A DNA stretch of 64,000 nt from Myxococcota bacterium (GCA_029243605.1 JAQWRT010000026.1:120980-184979); one strand, 5' to 3'; numbered from the stretch's first letter, positions 25,589-34,666 are shown. Numbers and translations: made by a program. Notes: generated by a model from the letters alone, not told the origin.

Positions 25589-26830
25589 ATGAATTCTAGC
25601 CACCCCACGCTTCAGATTCTTGCTCTCCCGGCGATGAGGGTTTTTCTTTTGGCTAGGTTCAGCATGCTCTTCGGACGTGCTCTGATTGCCGCCATGCTCT
25701 CGTATCACATCTTTCTAATTACCGATTCTTACGCAGCACTCGGCCTTTTGGGCCTGATTGAGTTTCTCCCCGTCATTCCCTTATCGTTGCTGGGCGGAGC
25801 GTTGGCCGACCGGTTTAACCGGAAGACGCTCCTGATTTTGACTGCGAGTGGATCTCTAGTGGGTGCGCTTTTTCTCACGTATCTAGGTGAGCGAAACCCT
25901 GAGTCGGTCACGGGGCTATTCGGTGCCGCTTTCGGCCTGGCTTTTATTAATGCCTTCTCACGTCCGGCAGCGAGCGCTCTGCTGCCGAATCTCGTGCCGA
26001 GGCGAATTTTTCAGAATGCTTCTGTTGTCAACTCGAGCGTCGTTCAAGTCGCTTTTATTTCTGGCCCCATTGCTATGGGATTTCTTATGTCCTGGCGTGG
26101 ATTCGGAGCGCCCTACGCCCTGGCGGTTCTTTTTTACGCACTCACAATTATTTTTCTCCTTCGACTCTCTGCGCCAGAAAGCCGAGCTGAAAGGGGAGAC
26201 ATCTCTTGGCGAGCTGTTCGTGAAGGCATCTCTTTCGTCTGGAATCACCAGCCTATTCTGGGGTCGATCAGCCTGGACATGTTCGCGGTCATCTTCGCTG
26301 GCGCAACGGCGCTCCTCCCGGTATACGCCGATGAAATTCTTCAGGTCGGGCCGGAGGGGTACGGCTTCTTGAGATCCGCCATGGCGGTGGGCACACTCGC
26401 GATGGCTGTGATCCTGATGACACTCAAGCCCTTCGATCGACCGGGACGTGCACTTCTCGTCGCGGTCTTCCTCTTCGGCATTGCGACCATCACCTTCGGA
26501 TTTTCGCGATCGATGACGCTCTCCGTGGTTGCTTTCATCGTGGCGGGCATGGCAGACCAAGTCAGCATGACCGCGCGTTCGGTCATCCTTCAACTCTCTA
26601 CGCCCGACTCATTGAGAGGGCGTGTCAGTGCGGTCAATTTTATTTTTATCGGTGCGTCGAATGAGCTCGGTGATGCTGAGTCGGGATTTCTGGCTTCTTT
26701 TACCAGCGCCACGTTCTCCGTCGTATCGGGGGGGGTCGCTTGCCTGGGTGTTCTTGGGTGGGTGGCCTTCCGAATGCCCGAACTGCGAAATTACAGGCCG
26801 AAAGAGGTCAGTGCGTCCAGCTCCCAATAG
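25589..26830 (+). CDS. MFS transporter, EntS-like (MFS_3) exporter, 413 aa
   Basis: Twelve predicted helices begin at VFLLARFSMLFGRALIAAML. The loop 2-3 motif GGALADRFNRKT matches the MFS signature G-x-L-a-D-r-x-G-r-k. The sequences FSRPAASALLPNLVPRRIFQNASVVNSS, PEGYGFLRSAMAVG and STPDSLRGRVSAVNFIFIGASNELGDAESG are typical of the EntS/MFS_3 group that exports siderophores and drugs. Either GTG 25586 or ATG 25589 could start it; neither has a strong ribosome site. No siderophore genes are near, so substrate is unknown. Confidence 0.82.
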   Translation: MNSSHPTLQILALPAMRVFLLARFSMLFGRALIAAMLSYHIFLITDSYAALGLLGLIEFLPVIPLSLLGGALADRFNRKTLLILTASGSLVGALFLTYLGERNPESVTGLFGAAFGLAFINAFSRPAASALLPNLVPRRIFQNASVVNSSVVQVAFISGPIAMGFLMSWRGFGAPYALAVLFYALTIIFLLRLSAPESRAERGDISWRAVREGISFVWNHQPILGSISLDMFAVIFAGATALLPVYADEILQVGPEGYGFLRSAMAVGTLAMAVILMTLKPFDRPGRALLVAVFLFGIATITFGFSRSMTLSVVAFIVAGMADQVSMTARSVILQLSTPDSLRGRVSAVNFIFIGASNELGDAESGFLASFTSATFSVVSGGVACLGVLGWVAFRMPELRNYRPKEVSASSSQ

Positions 26831-26975
26831 TCAAACATCGCCGCTCCGACTCTGGGGACAGTGGGCTTGCTCGATCTCGCTCGATCCGAGGATTGCCTGG
26901 ATGAGAGTGGGGTAGGGGGAGGCAGCCTGGGTCGAGGGCCAGCGGCGTTTTCTTGGGTGTGTTCCCCGGTTTGAC

Positions 26976-27539
26976 CTATTGGTTCTCGGGGCCGAAATAG
27001 CGGTCCGTGGCGCGCACTGGGAGCCCATCGAGGCTTTGTGTGCGACTACTCACTTTCTCGACCCATACGTCTTTGTCTGCTTTGGCGTGATAGTCGGTGA
27101 GCGTCGCGCGCTCTTTTTCCAATCGCATGAGTGGGACACCCCATCCGCAACTGGTCTGGATACTTTCGATGGCGATATCGAAGATCTGGCGGGTACCGGG
27201 GAGGATTTCGAAATGGGTGGAGAGCTCGGCCCACGCGCTATCCAGGGGCAGGACGGGAACGCCCCGGCCGTAAAGTCTCAGGATTAGGGCCGGGTTGTCA
27301 AAATTGCAGAACATGAGGGTGATGCGGCCATCGGCTTCTAGATGTGCATGGGTTTCATTTCCGGATCCGCCTAGGTCCAGATAGGCGGTTTGAGTAGGAG
27401 AAAGTACTCGGAATGTATCGAGCCCCTTAGGGCTCAGATTGATCTTTCCCTCTCCGGCCGCCGTCGAGACGAAGAAAACAGGTTGTCCCAGTATAAAGTC
27501 TATGTGCTTCTGGCTTAGTGAATCAAAAAATTCGGACAT
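26976..27539 (-). CDS. Pyridoxamine 5-phosphate oxidase-like FMN-binding protein, 187 aa
   Basis: A split-barrel flavoprotein of the PNPOx-like group, different from pdxH. It opens with FDSLSQKHIDFILGQPVFFVSTAAGEGKINLSPKGLDTFRVLS, where the INLSPKG block is family typical. It continues YLDLGGSGNETHAHLEADGRITLMFCNFDNPALILRLYGRG. This subgroup is common in environmental bacteria and its reactions are mostly unknown. The ATG at 27539 has AGGGG upstream. The frame is open to 27641 but those residues look non-conserved. Confidence 0.8.
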   Translation of the reverse strand: MSEFFDSLSQKHIDFILGQPVFFVSTAAGEGKINLSPKGLDTFRVLSPTQTAYLDLGGSGNETHAHLEADGRITLMFCNFDNPALILRLYGRGVPVLPLDSAWAELSTHFEILPGTRQIFDIAIESIQTSCGWGVPLMRLEKERATLTDYHAKADKDVWVEKVSSRTQSLDGLPVRATDRYFGPENQ

Positions 27540-28031
27540 GCAAACCCCTGTGTCTATATGTGCTCTCATGCGCGCTTTGGGATCTTCGATTGAAGTAGCT
27601 CTGGACTCTTGAGCTCGCGATTGGATAAAAGAGTATCGCAAATAGCAAGTTCAAAGGCCATTCTGGATGCTAGGGCCGAAAGCATCGAAATGATCGACAA
27701 GGGTAGATCCAAGGAGTTGCTCTGGGACCACGAAGACAAATAGGATCGCAATGCCCATGAAGGTTGTAGCGATAGGCAGGCACCGATGAGAAGGTCGACA
27801 ACAGTATAAAAAGGAATACTCATGATGAGGTCCTAGTGGACGGCCGGGCATGAAAGCGAAAGCGACCTAGATTCCGAGTCGTTCGAACTCACAAGCTCTC
27901 ACGGCACGATTAGAGCGGACTGAGGCCAGTCGATCGGGTGGAAATCGCTGGACGAGCCGGGGTCGAGAGAATGCGGGAGCCAGCGGCGAAAGAGACCCGT
28001 CGTGCTGGGAGGGGCAGGAGAACCCGGAGCC
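27540..28031. other. Intergenic region with only a doubtful small gene
   Basis: About 490 bases. It holds the doubtful small membrane gene at 27651-27823 and otherwise no protein pattern, repeat or terminator that I can support. Confidence 0.4.
27651..27823 (-). pseudogene. Possible small membrane protein, frameshifted
   Basis: An ATG at 27823 (AGGAC upstream) begins MSIPFYTVVDLLIGACL. A shift of one base near 27770 would continue it as PIATTFMGIAILFVFVVPEQLLG and end at 27651, giving a ~57-residue two-helix membrane protein. Without the shift the frame runs on to 27566 with unlikely composition. Not recognised. The coding idea rests only on the hydrophobic pattern. Confidence 0.25.
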
Positions 28032-28626
28032 TCAGCGCTGGCGTCGCCCTCGACCTGAGAGACCAAGGAGGCCAAGGCCCAGAAGAAGTCCCGTGCTGGG
28101 CTCGGGGACGGCGAAGGTCGCATGGAAGCCGACGACATCATGGTTTTCGCCGTGGCCTCCAGTCTGGGCAGACCAACCGAAGGTGGCCGTATCGAGTGCC
28201 GAGAGGTCAACGGCGTAGTTGAGCGCACCGGTGGTTGCATTGGTGTGGGTATTTCTCACGGTGACCGCCAGGTTGTTGCCGGTGGTGGCATCGTGGACGA
28301 GGCCCACATCGTAGGCCCAAGGGTCCGGACTTCCTATGCTGCTCAAGTCGACGCAGGATCCGACTTGCGATCCATTATTGAAGACGGCGAGTCCAAAGTC
28401 GACGCCGCAGGAGTCGAAGTTGTTGTAGGTGTCGAACGTCACGGAAAGGAAATCTGTACCGAGTCCCTGGCCCTGGATGAAGGTGTCCGCGCCGACACCG
28501 ATCTCCTAGATGTGAAAGGCCATGCCGTCGGCACCCGACCCGTTGGGGTAGGGGGCCATAGGGCGGGCTGATGCCCGTGTCTGTGACCCAGTAAGCTCCG
28601 AGGCCGCCACCGTTGACCAGCGACAT
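28032..28626 (-). pseudogene. L-type (legume) lectin-domain PEP-CTERM protein, broken
   Basis: The protein pattern is that of a secreted legume-lectin-like sandwich: LVNGGGLGAYWVTDTGISPPYGP, then NGSGADGMAFHI, then LSVTFDTYNNFDSCG and WAYDVGLVHDATTGNNLAVTV. It ends in a clear PEP-CTERM tail (VPEPSTGLLLGLGLLGLSGRGRRQR). The frame changes by one base in a C5 run near 28553. An in-frame TAG at about 28507 then interrupts MAFHI-stop-EIGVGADT. Only the last 136 residues could be made intact, from a GTG at 28442, without signal peptide. An upstream open frame without similarity extends past 28626, so the true N-terminus is unclear. Confidence 0.7.
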
Positions 28627-28755
28627 ATCCGGGGTTTGGCCTGCTCTTTGTCCGGCCGGAGCGAGGGGGCATGAAATTGGGTGGAGCCGAGTCGGAATCC
28701 CCGCGGGATCGGGGTGAGGTCCAGGGGTTGGCGCCGCCAGCGCCGGCCAAGGGGG

Positions 28756-30369
28756 CTAGTGCCTGGGCTCGAAGGTGAATCCTGCGTAGCCTTTATCCTT
28801 CACATCATTGATGCGTTGGTAGTAGATGCTGCCGCCGAGGTAGACGGAAAAGTACCGGGGTTTGCCGGGAATATTCGCTCCGGTCCACCAGGAGTCGGTG
28901 CGGGGGAAGAGGGTGATGTTGGCGAGTGCGCTGACTTCGTTCGCCCAAGCGTCCTCGCTTTCCACCGTGGGTTCGATGCTGCCCAGACTCTGATCTCTCA
29001 AATGTTGCAAGCAGTGGCCGATCCAGCTCATCTGTCGCTCGGCTCCGAGTGGCATGTTGTAGAAGACCCCGGGTGAGCCGGGGCCGTGGATCATGAACAT
29101 GTTGGGGAAGTCGTTGATCGTGATGCCGAGATAGTTGTGGAATCGGTCGGTCCACCTTTCCCTCAGGCTCTTGCCTCCGCGGCCCTTGGGGTTGAGGCGC
29201 AACATCGAGCCGCTGATGGCGTCATATCCAGTCGCGAGTACGAGCATGTCAATGGGGTGCTCGCCCGATCGGGTCACGACGTTCGTCTCCGTGAATCGCT
29301 CGATGGGGTCCTCTCGCAGGTCGATGAGGCTTACGTTGTCGCGGTTATAGGTTTCGAAATAGCCATTCTCGAGGATCGGGCGCTTGGTGATCACGAAGAA
29401 GTCGGGAAGCAGCTTTTCCGCGGTCTCCGGGTCGTCCACGATTTCGCGGATCTTCGCTCGCACGAAGTCGGCGAGGGAAAGGTTGGCTTCCTCGCTGGTC
29501 GCGATGTCGCTGTAGAGTTCCAAGAAGAAGTTGAAGCCACCCCTTTTCCATAATCTTTCGTACAACGCCTCACGCTGCTCAGGGGTGTCGTCAAGAGCGG
29601 ATCGCTCCTGATTGTCCATGGGAAAGCCTCCAACATTCCCGTTCATCTTCTCGCGGAGGAAATCCCAATTCTCTCTGGCGTGCGCCATCTCTTCGGCGGT
29701 GATGGGGCGATTGCCGGCGGGAAACGCGTATTGCGGCGTGCGCTGGAGGACCGTTACGTGGGCAGCCTCCCGGGCGATCTCGGGGATCGACTGGATCCCC
29801 GACGAACCTGTGCCGAGTACGGCGACCCGTTTACCCTCGAAAGAAACTGGCTCATGGGGCCATTGGCCGGTGTGGTAGCACTCGCCGGCGAAGTCCTGGA
29901 TCCCGGGGATGTCAGGCTTATTCGTCGTGGAGAGTGCTCCCACCGCGCAGATCAGGAACTGGGCCGAGGCGCGGGCGCCGGTATGAGTTTCAATCGTCCA
30001 GCGTTGCGTCGCTTCGTCGTAGCGGGCGTCTTCTACCCAGGTCTCAAATTGAATGTCCCGGCGGAAGTCGAATCGATCGGCAACGTGCTCCAGGTAGGTG
30101 AGGACCGCGGACTGATCGGATTGCGTCTCGGCCCACTCCCACTCGTTCATGAGTTCTTCCGAGAAGGTGTAACAGTAGAAGGGGCTGCCGGGTCCATCGA
30201 CTCGAGCGCCCGGGTAACGGTTATACCACCATGTACCACCGATATCGCTGGCGCCGTCGTAGACTCGGACCGAAAGCCCCATCTCGCGAAGGTGGTGGAG
30301 GGCGTACATGCCACTAACGCCGGCTCCGATGACCACCACGTCATAGTGCTCAGTCGTTTCATCCTTCAT
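28756..30369 (-). CDS. Flavin-containing / Baeyer-Villiger monooxygenase, 537 aa
   Basis: The first FAD Rossmann motif is VVIGAGVSGMYALHHL (G15, G17, G20). GTWWYNRYPGARVD follows, as in cyclohexanone monooxygenase. The Baeyer-Villiger fingerprint FAGECYHTGQWP occupies residues 160-171. The NADPH Rossmann motif GTGSSG is at 186-191. The enzyme inserts oxygen next to a ketone using NADPH and FAD, giving an ester or lactone. Full family length, no damage. It is a single gene; a second, longer family member is at 47188-49005. Substrate unknown; cyclic or steroid-like ketones are typical. Confidence 0.88.
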   Translation of the reverse strand: MKDETTEHYDVVVIGAGVSGMYALHHLREMGLSVRVYDGASDIGGTWWYNRYPGARVDGPGSPFYCYTFSEELMNEWEWAETQSDQSAVLTYLEHVADRFDFRRDIQFETWVEDARYDEATQRWTIETHTGARASAQFLICAVGALSTTNKPDIPGIQDFAGECYHTGQWPHEPVSFEGKRVAVLGTGSSGIQSIPEIAREAAHVTVLQRTPQYAFPAGNRPITAEEMAHARENWDFLREKMNGNVGGFPMDNQERSALDDTPEQREALYERLWKRGGFNFFLELYSDIATSEEANLSLADFVRAKIREIVDDPETAEKLLPDFFVITKRPILENGYFETYNRDNVSLIDLREDPIERFTETNVVTRSGEHPIDMLVLATGYDAISGSMLRLNPKGRGGKSLRERWTDRFHNYLGITINDFPNMFMIHGPGSPGVFYNMPLGAERQMSWIGHCLQHLRDQSLGSIEPTVESEDAWANEVSALANITLFPRTDSWWTGANIPGKPRYFSVYLGGSIYYQRINDVKDKGYAGFTFEPRH

Positions 30370-30767
30370 GCTGTTCCCCTGTGAGCTTGAATATTGGGCG
30401 GCCTCAATCCGTCCACCAGACTATGCCGCTGGCCGAGCCATCTGTCGCGTCAGCCCAAGTATTGCTTTTTAAAACCGGGGACAGTCGAGTCGAGAGCTTG
30501 GGGAGCATGATGAAATCAAAGGGATACTGGCGGAATGACTCTGATGGCGATTGTGTTTCTGCTCAAGCCTGTCGGCGCGAAGAGCTGTGAAGCCGAGTGG
30601 GGGTTGACGGCGAGCCTCTCAAGTTTCGCGTCCTGGGTTTCTCGACAGATCGCCCGGAGGCCCTAGAAGCCCTGGGAGCCCCTAAGGCGACCTCGGGGAG
30701 TAGCGGAAAGGGGCTTAGGCCCATCCTACGCAGGTTTCCAACCGGGTAGAATGGGCCTTTGGCTTTC
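30370..30767. other. Intergenic region, nothing recognised
   Basis: About 400 bases upstream of the Baeyer-Villiger monooxygenase start and downstream of the 158-aa secreted protein. Promoter of the former is expected here. No gene, strong hairpin or repeat was identified. Confidence 0.4.
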
Positions 30768-31244
30768 CTATCGGCCGACTCGACCCAGTTTCTCAGCGAG
30801 GCTAACTCCTGTGGGCTCTTGGGCCTGCTTAAGGCGCTTGCGGTAGAGGCGGATAACCTTATTGCGTAGAGAAATGAAGCGTGCGACGTCAAATTCTGCT
30901 TCGAGATCTGCAATCTGAGTATCCAACTCCTCCTTTGCTTCCTGAAGTTCGACAACGTCCCCAATAACCGGCCCATAAGGGTTGAAGTGGCAATATTGAA
31001 TATTCTCAAACTCCCAACCGTGGTGGATGTAGTGGGAGGCCATTGCATCAGAAAATTGCTGTGCGCATCCCGCATGGGTTGCGTCTGTTACGACGATCGA
31101 TGCCGAGCCGCCCGTTCCAACGACATCGGCCGATGCTTTCCAGGGCGCACCGTCGGGTCCGCTCGGAAAGGCCGAAGCGACCGATGAGAGCATCATCGTG
31201 AGGGTAAAGGCGACAAATATTGAAAGTTTGGATTTGAGATTCAT
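30768..31244 (-). CDS. Secreted hypothetical protein with C-terminal coiled coil, 158 aa
   Basis: A clean signal peptide (LSIFVAFTLTMMLSSVASA, cut before FPSGPDG) leads to a short beta-rich region with two cysteines (AGCAQQF and IQYCHFNPYG) that may pair. Next is a heptad-like helix from VVELQEAKEELDTQIADLEAEFD onward, then a basic tail. AAGGAG lies nine bases before the ATG. I do not recognise the family; a periplasmic protein is the safest reading. Confidence 0.6.
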   Translation of the reverse strand: MNLKSKLSIFVAFTLTMMLSSVASAFPSGPDGAPWKASADVVGTGGSASIVVTDATHAGCAQQFSDAMASHYIHHGWEFENIQYCHFNPYGPVIGDVVELQEAKEELDTQIADLEAEFDVARFISLRNKVIRLYRKRLKQAQEPTGVSLAEKLGRVGR

Positions 31245-31399
31245 TGGGGTGGACTCCTTGGCATTGGTGAGGGTTCGCGTTTCAAGCGCCGGCGGAATAC
31301 CGACTCTTCCCTCTACTGCAAATGCCGTACCGAGAATCTAAGTGCCTAATATCAAAGGGTTTAATGGTATCGAGGACCGAACCTGGGCCGGGAGAGACA

Positions 31400-31504
31400 A
31401 CTTTTGAGGTCACTGATCTTTTCACTTTGCATCAAATATCTCGTAAACATCTGATATTAAATAGATATTTTATTCATCGATAAAAATTGACTGACCTCAA
31501 AAGT
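31400..31504. repeat. 13-bp inverted repeat around an AT-rich core (MITE-like)
   Basis: ACTTTTGAGGTCA at 31400-31412 is repeated exactly inverted at 31492-31504. The 79 bases between are far more AT-rich than the surroundings. The total of about 105 bases with terminal inverted repeats is the shape of a miniature inverted-repeat element or a solo IS end pair. No target duplication is obvious. No transposase is present. Confidence 0.45.
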
Positions 31505-31833
31505 AGACAAAGCGGTGCCGGAGGCCTGATGTCGGCCCCGGGCAACGCGTCCTCGGTGCCCGGGAGCAAGCCAAGCCGTCGACGTGGTCAATCAGAGGCT
31601 TCGGCCAGGCTGAACGGAGTGCATCGGTGCGAATCTCATCCCGGAGCACTTGCCGGTAGGCCGTGTCGGGGTTTTTCGAACGAGCCTCCCGATGACGGCG
31701 TGGCCCGCTCCCAGAAGTCCATGACGTGTTTCCCACCGCCGGCCGGTTCGGTGCCCTTGGAACGAATCACAGCCGCAGTCCGCTCATTTCGAGCTTCAGT
31801 AGGTAGAGGGGCAGCCGGTTAAACAGGGCTCAG

Positions 31834-31845
31834 CCCCCCCCCCCC
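31834..31845. repeat. Homopolymer of 12 C
   Basis: Twelve consecutive C (G on the minus strand) at the 3-prime end of a minus-strand open frame. Such tracts change length easily and in some bacteria act as phase-variation switches. Here they could equally be a sequencing or assembly artefact. Confidence 0.6.
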
Positions 31846-32222
31846 TGATTTTCGTGCTGTACTCCTCCGAGCTCTCTGATATTGGGCATGAGCTCGACGT
31901 CGAATCCGCGCACTGAGTGAGACAAAAGAGTCCCAAGCTGAACGGTGGATATCGAAAGGGGATCAAGAGAGTGAGCGATCCTTTGTCCGTGGAGTTCCTT
32001 TAGCCAGCTGGCGCCGTCTCTGTAGGCGGTCGCGGATGCTGAGCCAGAGGTTGGATTGAATTCCCATGGTTCTGGAAACAAGATTGGCAGTTCAGTCTAG
32101 ATTTTTTGCGACCTGGGCTTGAGGGGCCTCATACTTGTCCCCGGTATAACTCCCGTAAGTGAGGCGTTTCGGAGGCCTCGTCACAGAGTCTCGAAGCACG
32201 AAATTTTGCTACACATCTCTCT

Positions 32223-32711
32223 ATGACAATTCGAATCTCGAGGTCTCTCTGCTTCGTTCTGTTCAGCTTTGCTCTGAGCACGATCTTTCTTTCTCAGGGT
32301 TGCTCGGAGGAAGCACCCACCGGGCCTTCGGGCGCGGCCTCCTCTCACGCCGCCGCTGCTTCTCCCACACCGGAAAACAGTGAGACCCTCCCCTCCGGTC
32401 TCATTATCAGCAAGATCGTCGAGGGCGATGGGGCCTCTCCGGGCGCCACCGACATGGTAGAGGTCCACTACCACGGAACCTTCCCCGACGGACGGGTTTT
32501 CGACAGCAGCGTGGAGCGGGGTCAGCCCGCAAGCTTCCCGCTCAACCGAGTAATCAAATGCTGGACCGAGGGGTTGCAGCTTATGAAGGTTGGCGGCAAG
32601 GCCCTGCTCATTTGTCCGCCGGATATCGCCTACGGCCCACGTGGTCGACCTCCCAAGATTCCCGGGAACTCCACCCTGCACTTCGAGGTAGAGCTGCTCG
32701 CTCTCCCCTGA
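32223..32711 (+). CDS. FKBP-type peptidyl-prolyl isomerase lipoprotein, 162 aa
   Basis: A lipoprotein signal ends in LSQGC (Cys27), followed by an Ala/Pro/Ser-rich tether. The FKBP domain covers residues ~57-161: MVEVHYHGTFPDGRVFDSSVERGQPASF, VIKCWTEGLQLMKVGGKALLICPPDIAYG, and the closing HFEVELLAL. The active-site Tyr, Phe-Asp and Trp positions are present. It catalyses cis-trans isomerisation of proline bonds and helps fold exported proteins; membrane attachment puts it in the periplasm. Single-domain and slightly divergent at the ICPPDIAYGPRGRP loop. Confidence 0.88.
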   Translation: MTIRISRSLCFVLFSFALSTIFLSQGCSEEAPTGPSGAASSHAAAASPTPENSETLPSGLIISKIVEGDGASPGATDMVEVHYHGTFPDGRVFDSSVERGQPASFPLNRVIKCWTEGLQLMKVGGKALLICPPDIAYGPRGRPPKIPGNSTLHFEVELLALP

Positions 32712-32912
32712 ATGAAATGAAAAAATCCGCGACTCGGAGATCCGGGAAGAACGCCGAGTGAATCACCTGCCCCGAAGAAAAGAGGGGTTCCTTCCCGTGG
32801 TTCACGAAAGCTGTCCATAGGAAATTTCTTCAATCGCACAGGTCTTTCAGCAAGTTGCTTCCTGAGCCCTGAGGACTATTTCGCGTAGAAAACTCTTTGT
32901 AGGGGAGATGAC

Positions 32913-33386
32913 ATGACCGAACCGACTTATCTGCCACTATTGAACTCGATCGCTGTGAACGAAGGCAAAGGCGAAGCCCTTCTTAATGCTTGGGCCGATG
33001 CGACCCATGATTCAGCGCTCGAGCAGGCGCTTCGATTTGTTGCGATCCGAGAGGGCGAACATCATTGGGCTTTCGCTAAGCGTATGTGCGAGCTCGGCCA
33101 CTCGGTTTGCGAGGAGACGGCCTTTTTGGTCTTTAAGGATTTCGACGAACTCCTTGCCTTTGTTTCCTCAGATGCGAGCGATGCCGAAAAGATCGCTCGC
33201 GCCGATAATGGGGACGGGGGCGAAGGACCCGACGTCTTTTCGAGTTTCTTCAATGACACCACCATCGACCCACAGACAGGTGAACTCCTTGGGCGTTATA
33301 TCGCCGAAGAGCGGGATAGCGGCCGGCGACTGAAGGCGGAATACGATCGGATCTCCGCTGGGAGCGAAGCCTCAGCGCATCCCTGA
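32913..33386 (+). CDS. Ferritin-like-fold hypothetical protein, 157 aa
   Basis: Helical protein with a repeated carboxylate/His pattern. An early ALLNAWADATHDSALEQAL is followed by FVAIREGEHHWAFAKRMCELGH, where E-G-E-H-H resembles the second half of a ferritin-like di-iron E..H site. The E..H of the first helix is less clear, so metal binding is not certain. GGGGAG lies upstream of the ATG. It is not an obvious rubrerythrin, since no Cys4 rubredoxin site is present. Function unknown. It sits before dsbB but about 170 bases away. Confidence 0.55.
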   Translation: MTEPTYLPLLNSIAVNEGKGEALLNAWADATHDSALEQALRFVAIREGEHHWAFAKRMCELGHSVCEETAFLVFKDFDELLAFVSSDASDAEKIARADNGDGGEGPDVFSSFFNDTTIDPQTGELLGRYIAEERDSGRRLKAEYDRISAGSEASAHP

Positions 33387-33553
33387 AGAGCCCAGGCCGA
33401 AACTTGGGCACAACGTCCGAGTGTGGCCGGTGCGTCAATTCTCGATTGAGTGCTTCCGGGCGGACTGGCCGCTACGAACGGGCGGCGGTGGTATGGAGCG
33501 AGCGCACGAGGACTGAAAATAGGCTCCGGGAAAGAGTGGGTGATTCAGGTTTG

Positions 33554-33991
33554 ATGAGTAGCGTCGAGCAAAAGGATGAACGAGCTCGGGTAGTGCTGTT
33601 CGCTTCCTGGTTGCTCGCCGCGACCGCGACTCTCGGTAGCTTGTTCTTCAGCGAAGTTATGCAACTCCCGCCATGTTCTCTGTGCTGGGTACAGCGAATT
33701 TTCATGTTCCCCTTGGCGATAATCTTGCTCGTGGGCCTCTTTCCGCTTGATACGAGTGTCGTGCGCTATGCGCTGCCGTTGGCGCTTTGTGGGATTGCGG
33801 TATCGCTCTACCATACGCTTCTACAAGTCGGGATCATTCCCGAGACGGCGGCGCCTTGTCAGCAAGGGGTCTCTTGCTCAAGCGTTTCGTACGAGCTCTT
33901 CGGTTTTGTGTCCATCCCGATGTTGTCTCTGCTGGCTTTTTTGGGCGTTTCGGGCCTGCTGTTGACCTTGAAAAGGAGTGAACTCAAGTGA
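33554..33991 (+). CDS. DsbB-like disulfide bond formation protein (BdbC type), 145 aa
   Basis: Four membrane helices with two periplasmic cysteine pairs: C41/C44 in PPCSLCWVQR and C102/C108 in APCQQGVSC. That is the DsbB/BdbC layout, which reoxidises DsbA and passes electrons to quinone. The CSLCWVQR block with the quinone-contact Arg is diagnostic. The ATG at 33554 is used; the frame is open earlier to 33404 but those residues are polar and unlike the family. It overlaps the next gene by four bases (GTGA), so the pair is an operon. Confidence 0.85.
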   Translation: MSSVEQKDERARVVLFASWLLAATATLGSLFFSEVMQLPPCSLCWVQRIFMFPLAIILLVGLFPLDTSVVRYALPLALCGIAVSLYHTLLQVGIIPETAAPCQQGVSCSSVSYELFGFVSIPMLSLLAFLGVSGLLLTLKRSELK

Positions 33992-34638
33992 AGACCCACC
34001 GCATGGTGATAGGGGCTCTGGCGCTGCTCTTGGCCGGTTTTGCGACTGCGACCTATGTCTACAGAGGGCAACTCTCAGACGAAATCAGCGCGAAGGCGCA
34101 GGCTCCGGATTCGCCTCTCGAACGCAGCTACTCGATCAGCACTGGCCCCGCCGACGCGAAAGTGGTGCTCGTTGAATTCTTTGATCCAGCCTGCGAAACA
34201 TGTCGAGTTTTCTCGGGGCACGTGAAGTCACTACTCGCATCCCACCCGGGGAAGGTGCGGCTCGTGTTGCGCTACGCACCTTTTCACCAGGGCGCCGATA
34301 CCATGGTTTTGATTCTTGAGGCCGCACGGAAGCAGGGCAAGTTCTGGGAAACCCTCGAGGTGATGTACGCGACTCAGCCGCAGTGGGCGAGTCACCACCA
34401 TCCCCGGCCCGATTTAATCTGGCAATTTCTCCCCTCGGCGGGAGTGAATGTAGATTTGATTCGGCGCGATCTCAACGATCCCGAGCTGCAGGCGATTTTG
34501 AACCAGGATATGGCGGACGCGAAGACACTGGGGGTTCAGCGAACGCCTCAGTTCTTCGTCAACGGAAAGCCGCTGATGAACTTTGGGTATCGACAGTTGA
34601 AGTCCCTACTCGATTCAGAGGTTGCAGCCCAGTATTGA
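33988..34638 (+). CDS. DsbA-like thioredoxin-fold oxidoreductase (BdbD type), 216 aa
   Basis: A single N-terminal anchor or signal (MVIGALALLLAGFATATYVY) is followed by a DsbA-fold domain with the CETC active site (C69, C72). The cis-Pro loop is GVQRTPQFFVNG. Acting in the periplasm it oxidises cysteine pairs in exported proteins and is recharged by the DsbB partner encoded just upstream. GTG start, translationally coupled to dsbB. Length fits the membrane-tethered BdbD/DsbA group. Confidence 0.86.
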   Translation: MKTHRMVIGALALLLAGFATATYVYRGQLSDEISAKAQAPDSPLERSYSISTGPADAKVVLVEFFDPACETCRVFSGHVKSLLASHPGKVRLVLRYAPFHQGADTMVLILEAARKQGKFWETLEVMYATQPQWASHHHPRPDLIWQFLPSAGVNVDLIRRDLNDPELQAILNQDMADAKTLGVQRTPQFFVNGKPLMNFGYRQLKSLLDSEVAAQY

Positions 34639-34666
34639 TGACACTGGGCGAAAAGAGGGCTCTCGG

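Larger units (their letters stand above)
31245..32222. other. Gene-poor region of ~1 kb
   Basis: No confident gene. It contains an AT-rich patch bounded by a 13-bp inverted repeat (31400-31504), a run of 12 C (31834-31845), and a minus-strand frame (about 31830-32090) ending in the run. That frame encodes ~85 residues (FPEPWEFNPTSGSAS...WLKELHGQRIAHSLDP...) without a ribosome site and could be a gene fragment. The + strand frame at 31487-31822 starts inside the repeat and has no coding character. Confidence 0.45.

Noticed and set aside
21951..28510. UAG recoding (as glutamine or pyrrolysine) to explain in-frame TAG in the transporter and lectin genes
   Set aside because: Several intact genes here end normally at TAG (for example those ending at 201, 11927 and 12493). 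The two interrupted genes also carry frameshifts, so decay is simpler.
31487..31822. A 111-residue + strand open frame
   Set aside because: It begins inside the inverted repeat, has no ribosome site and an Arg/Ser/Gly/Pro composition typical of non-coding GC-rich frames.
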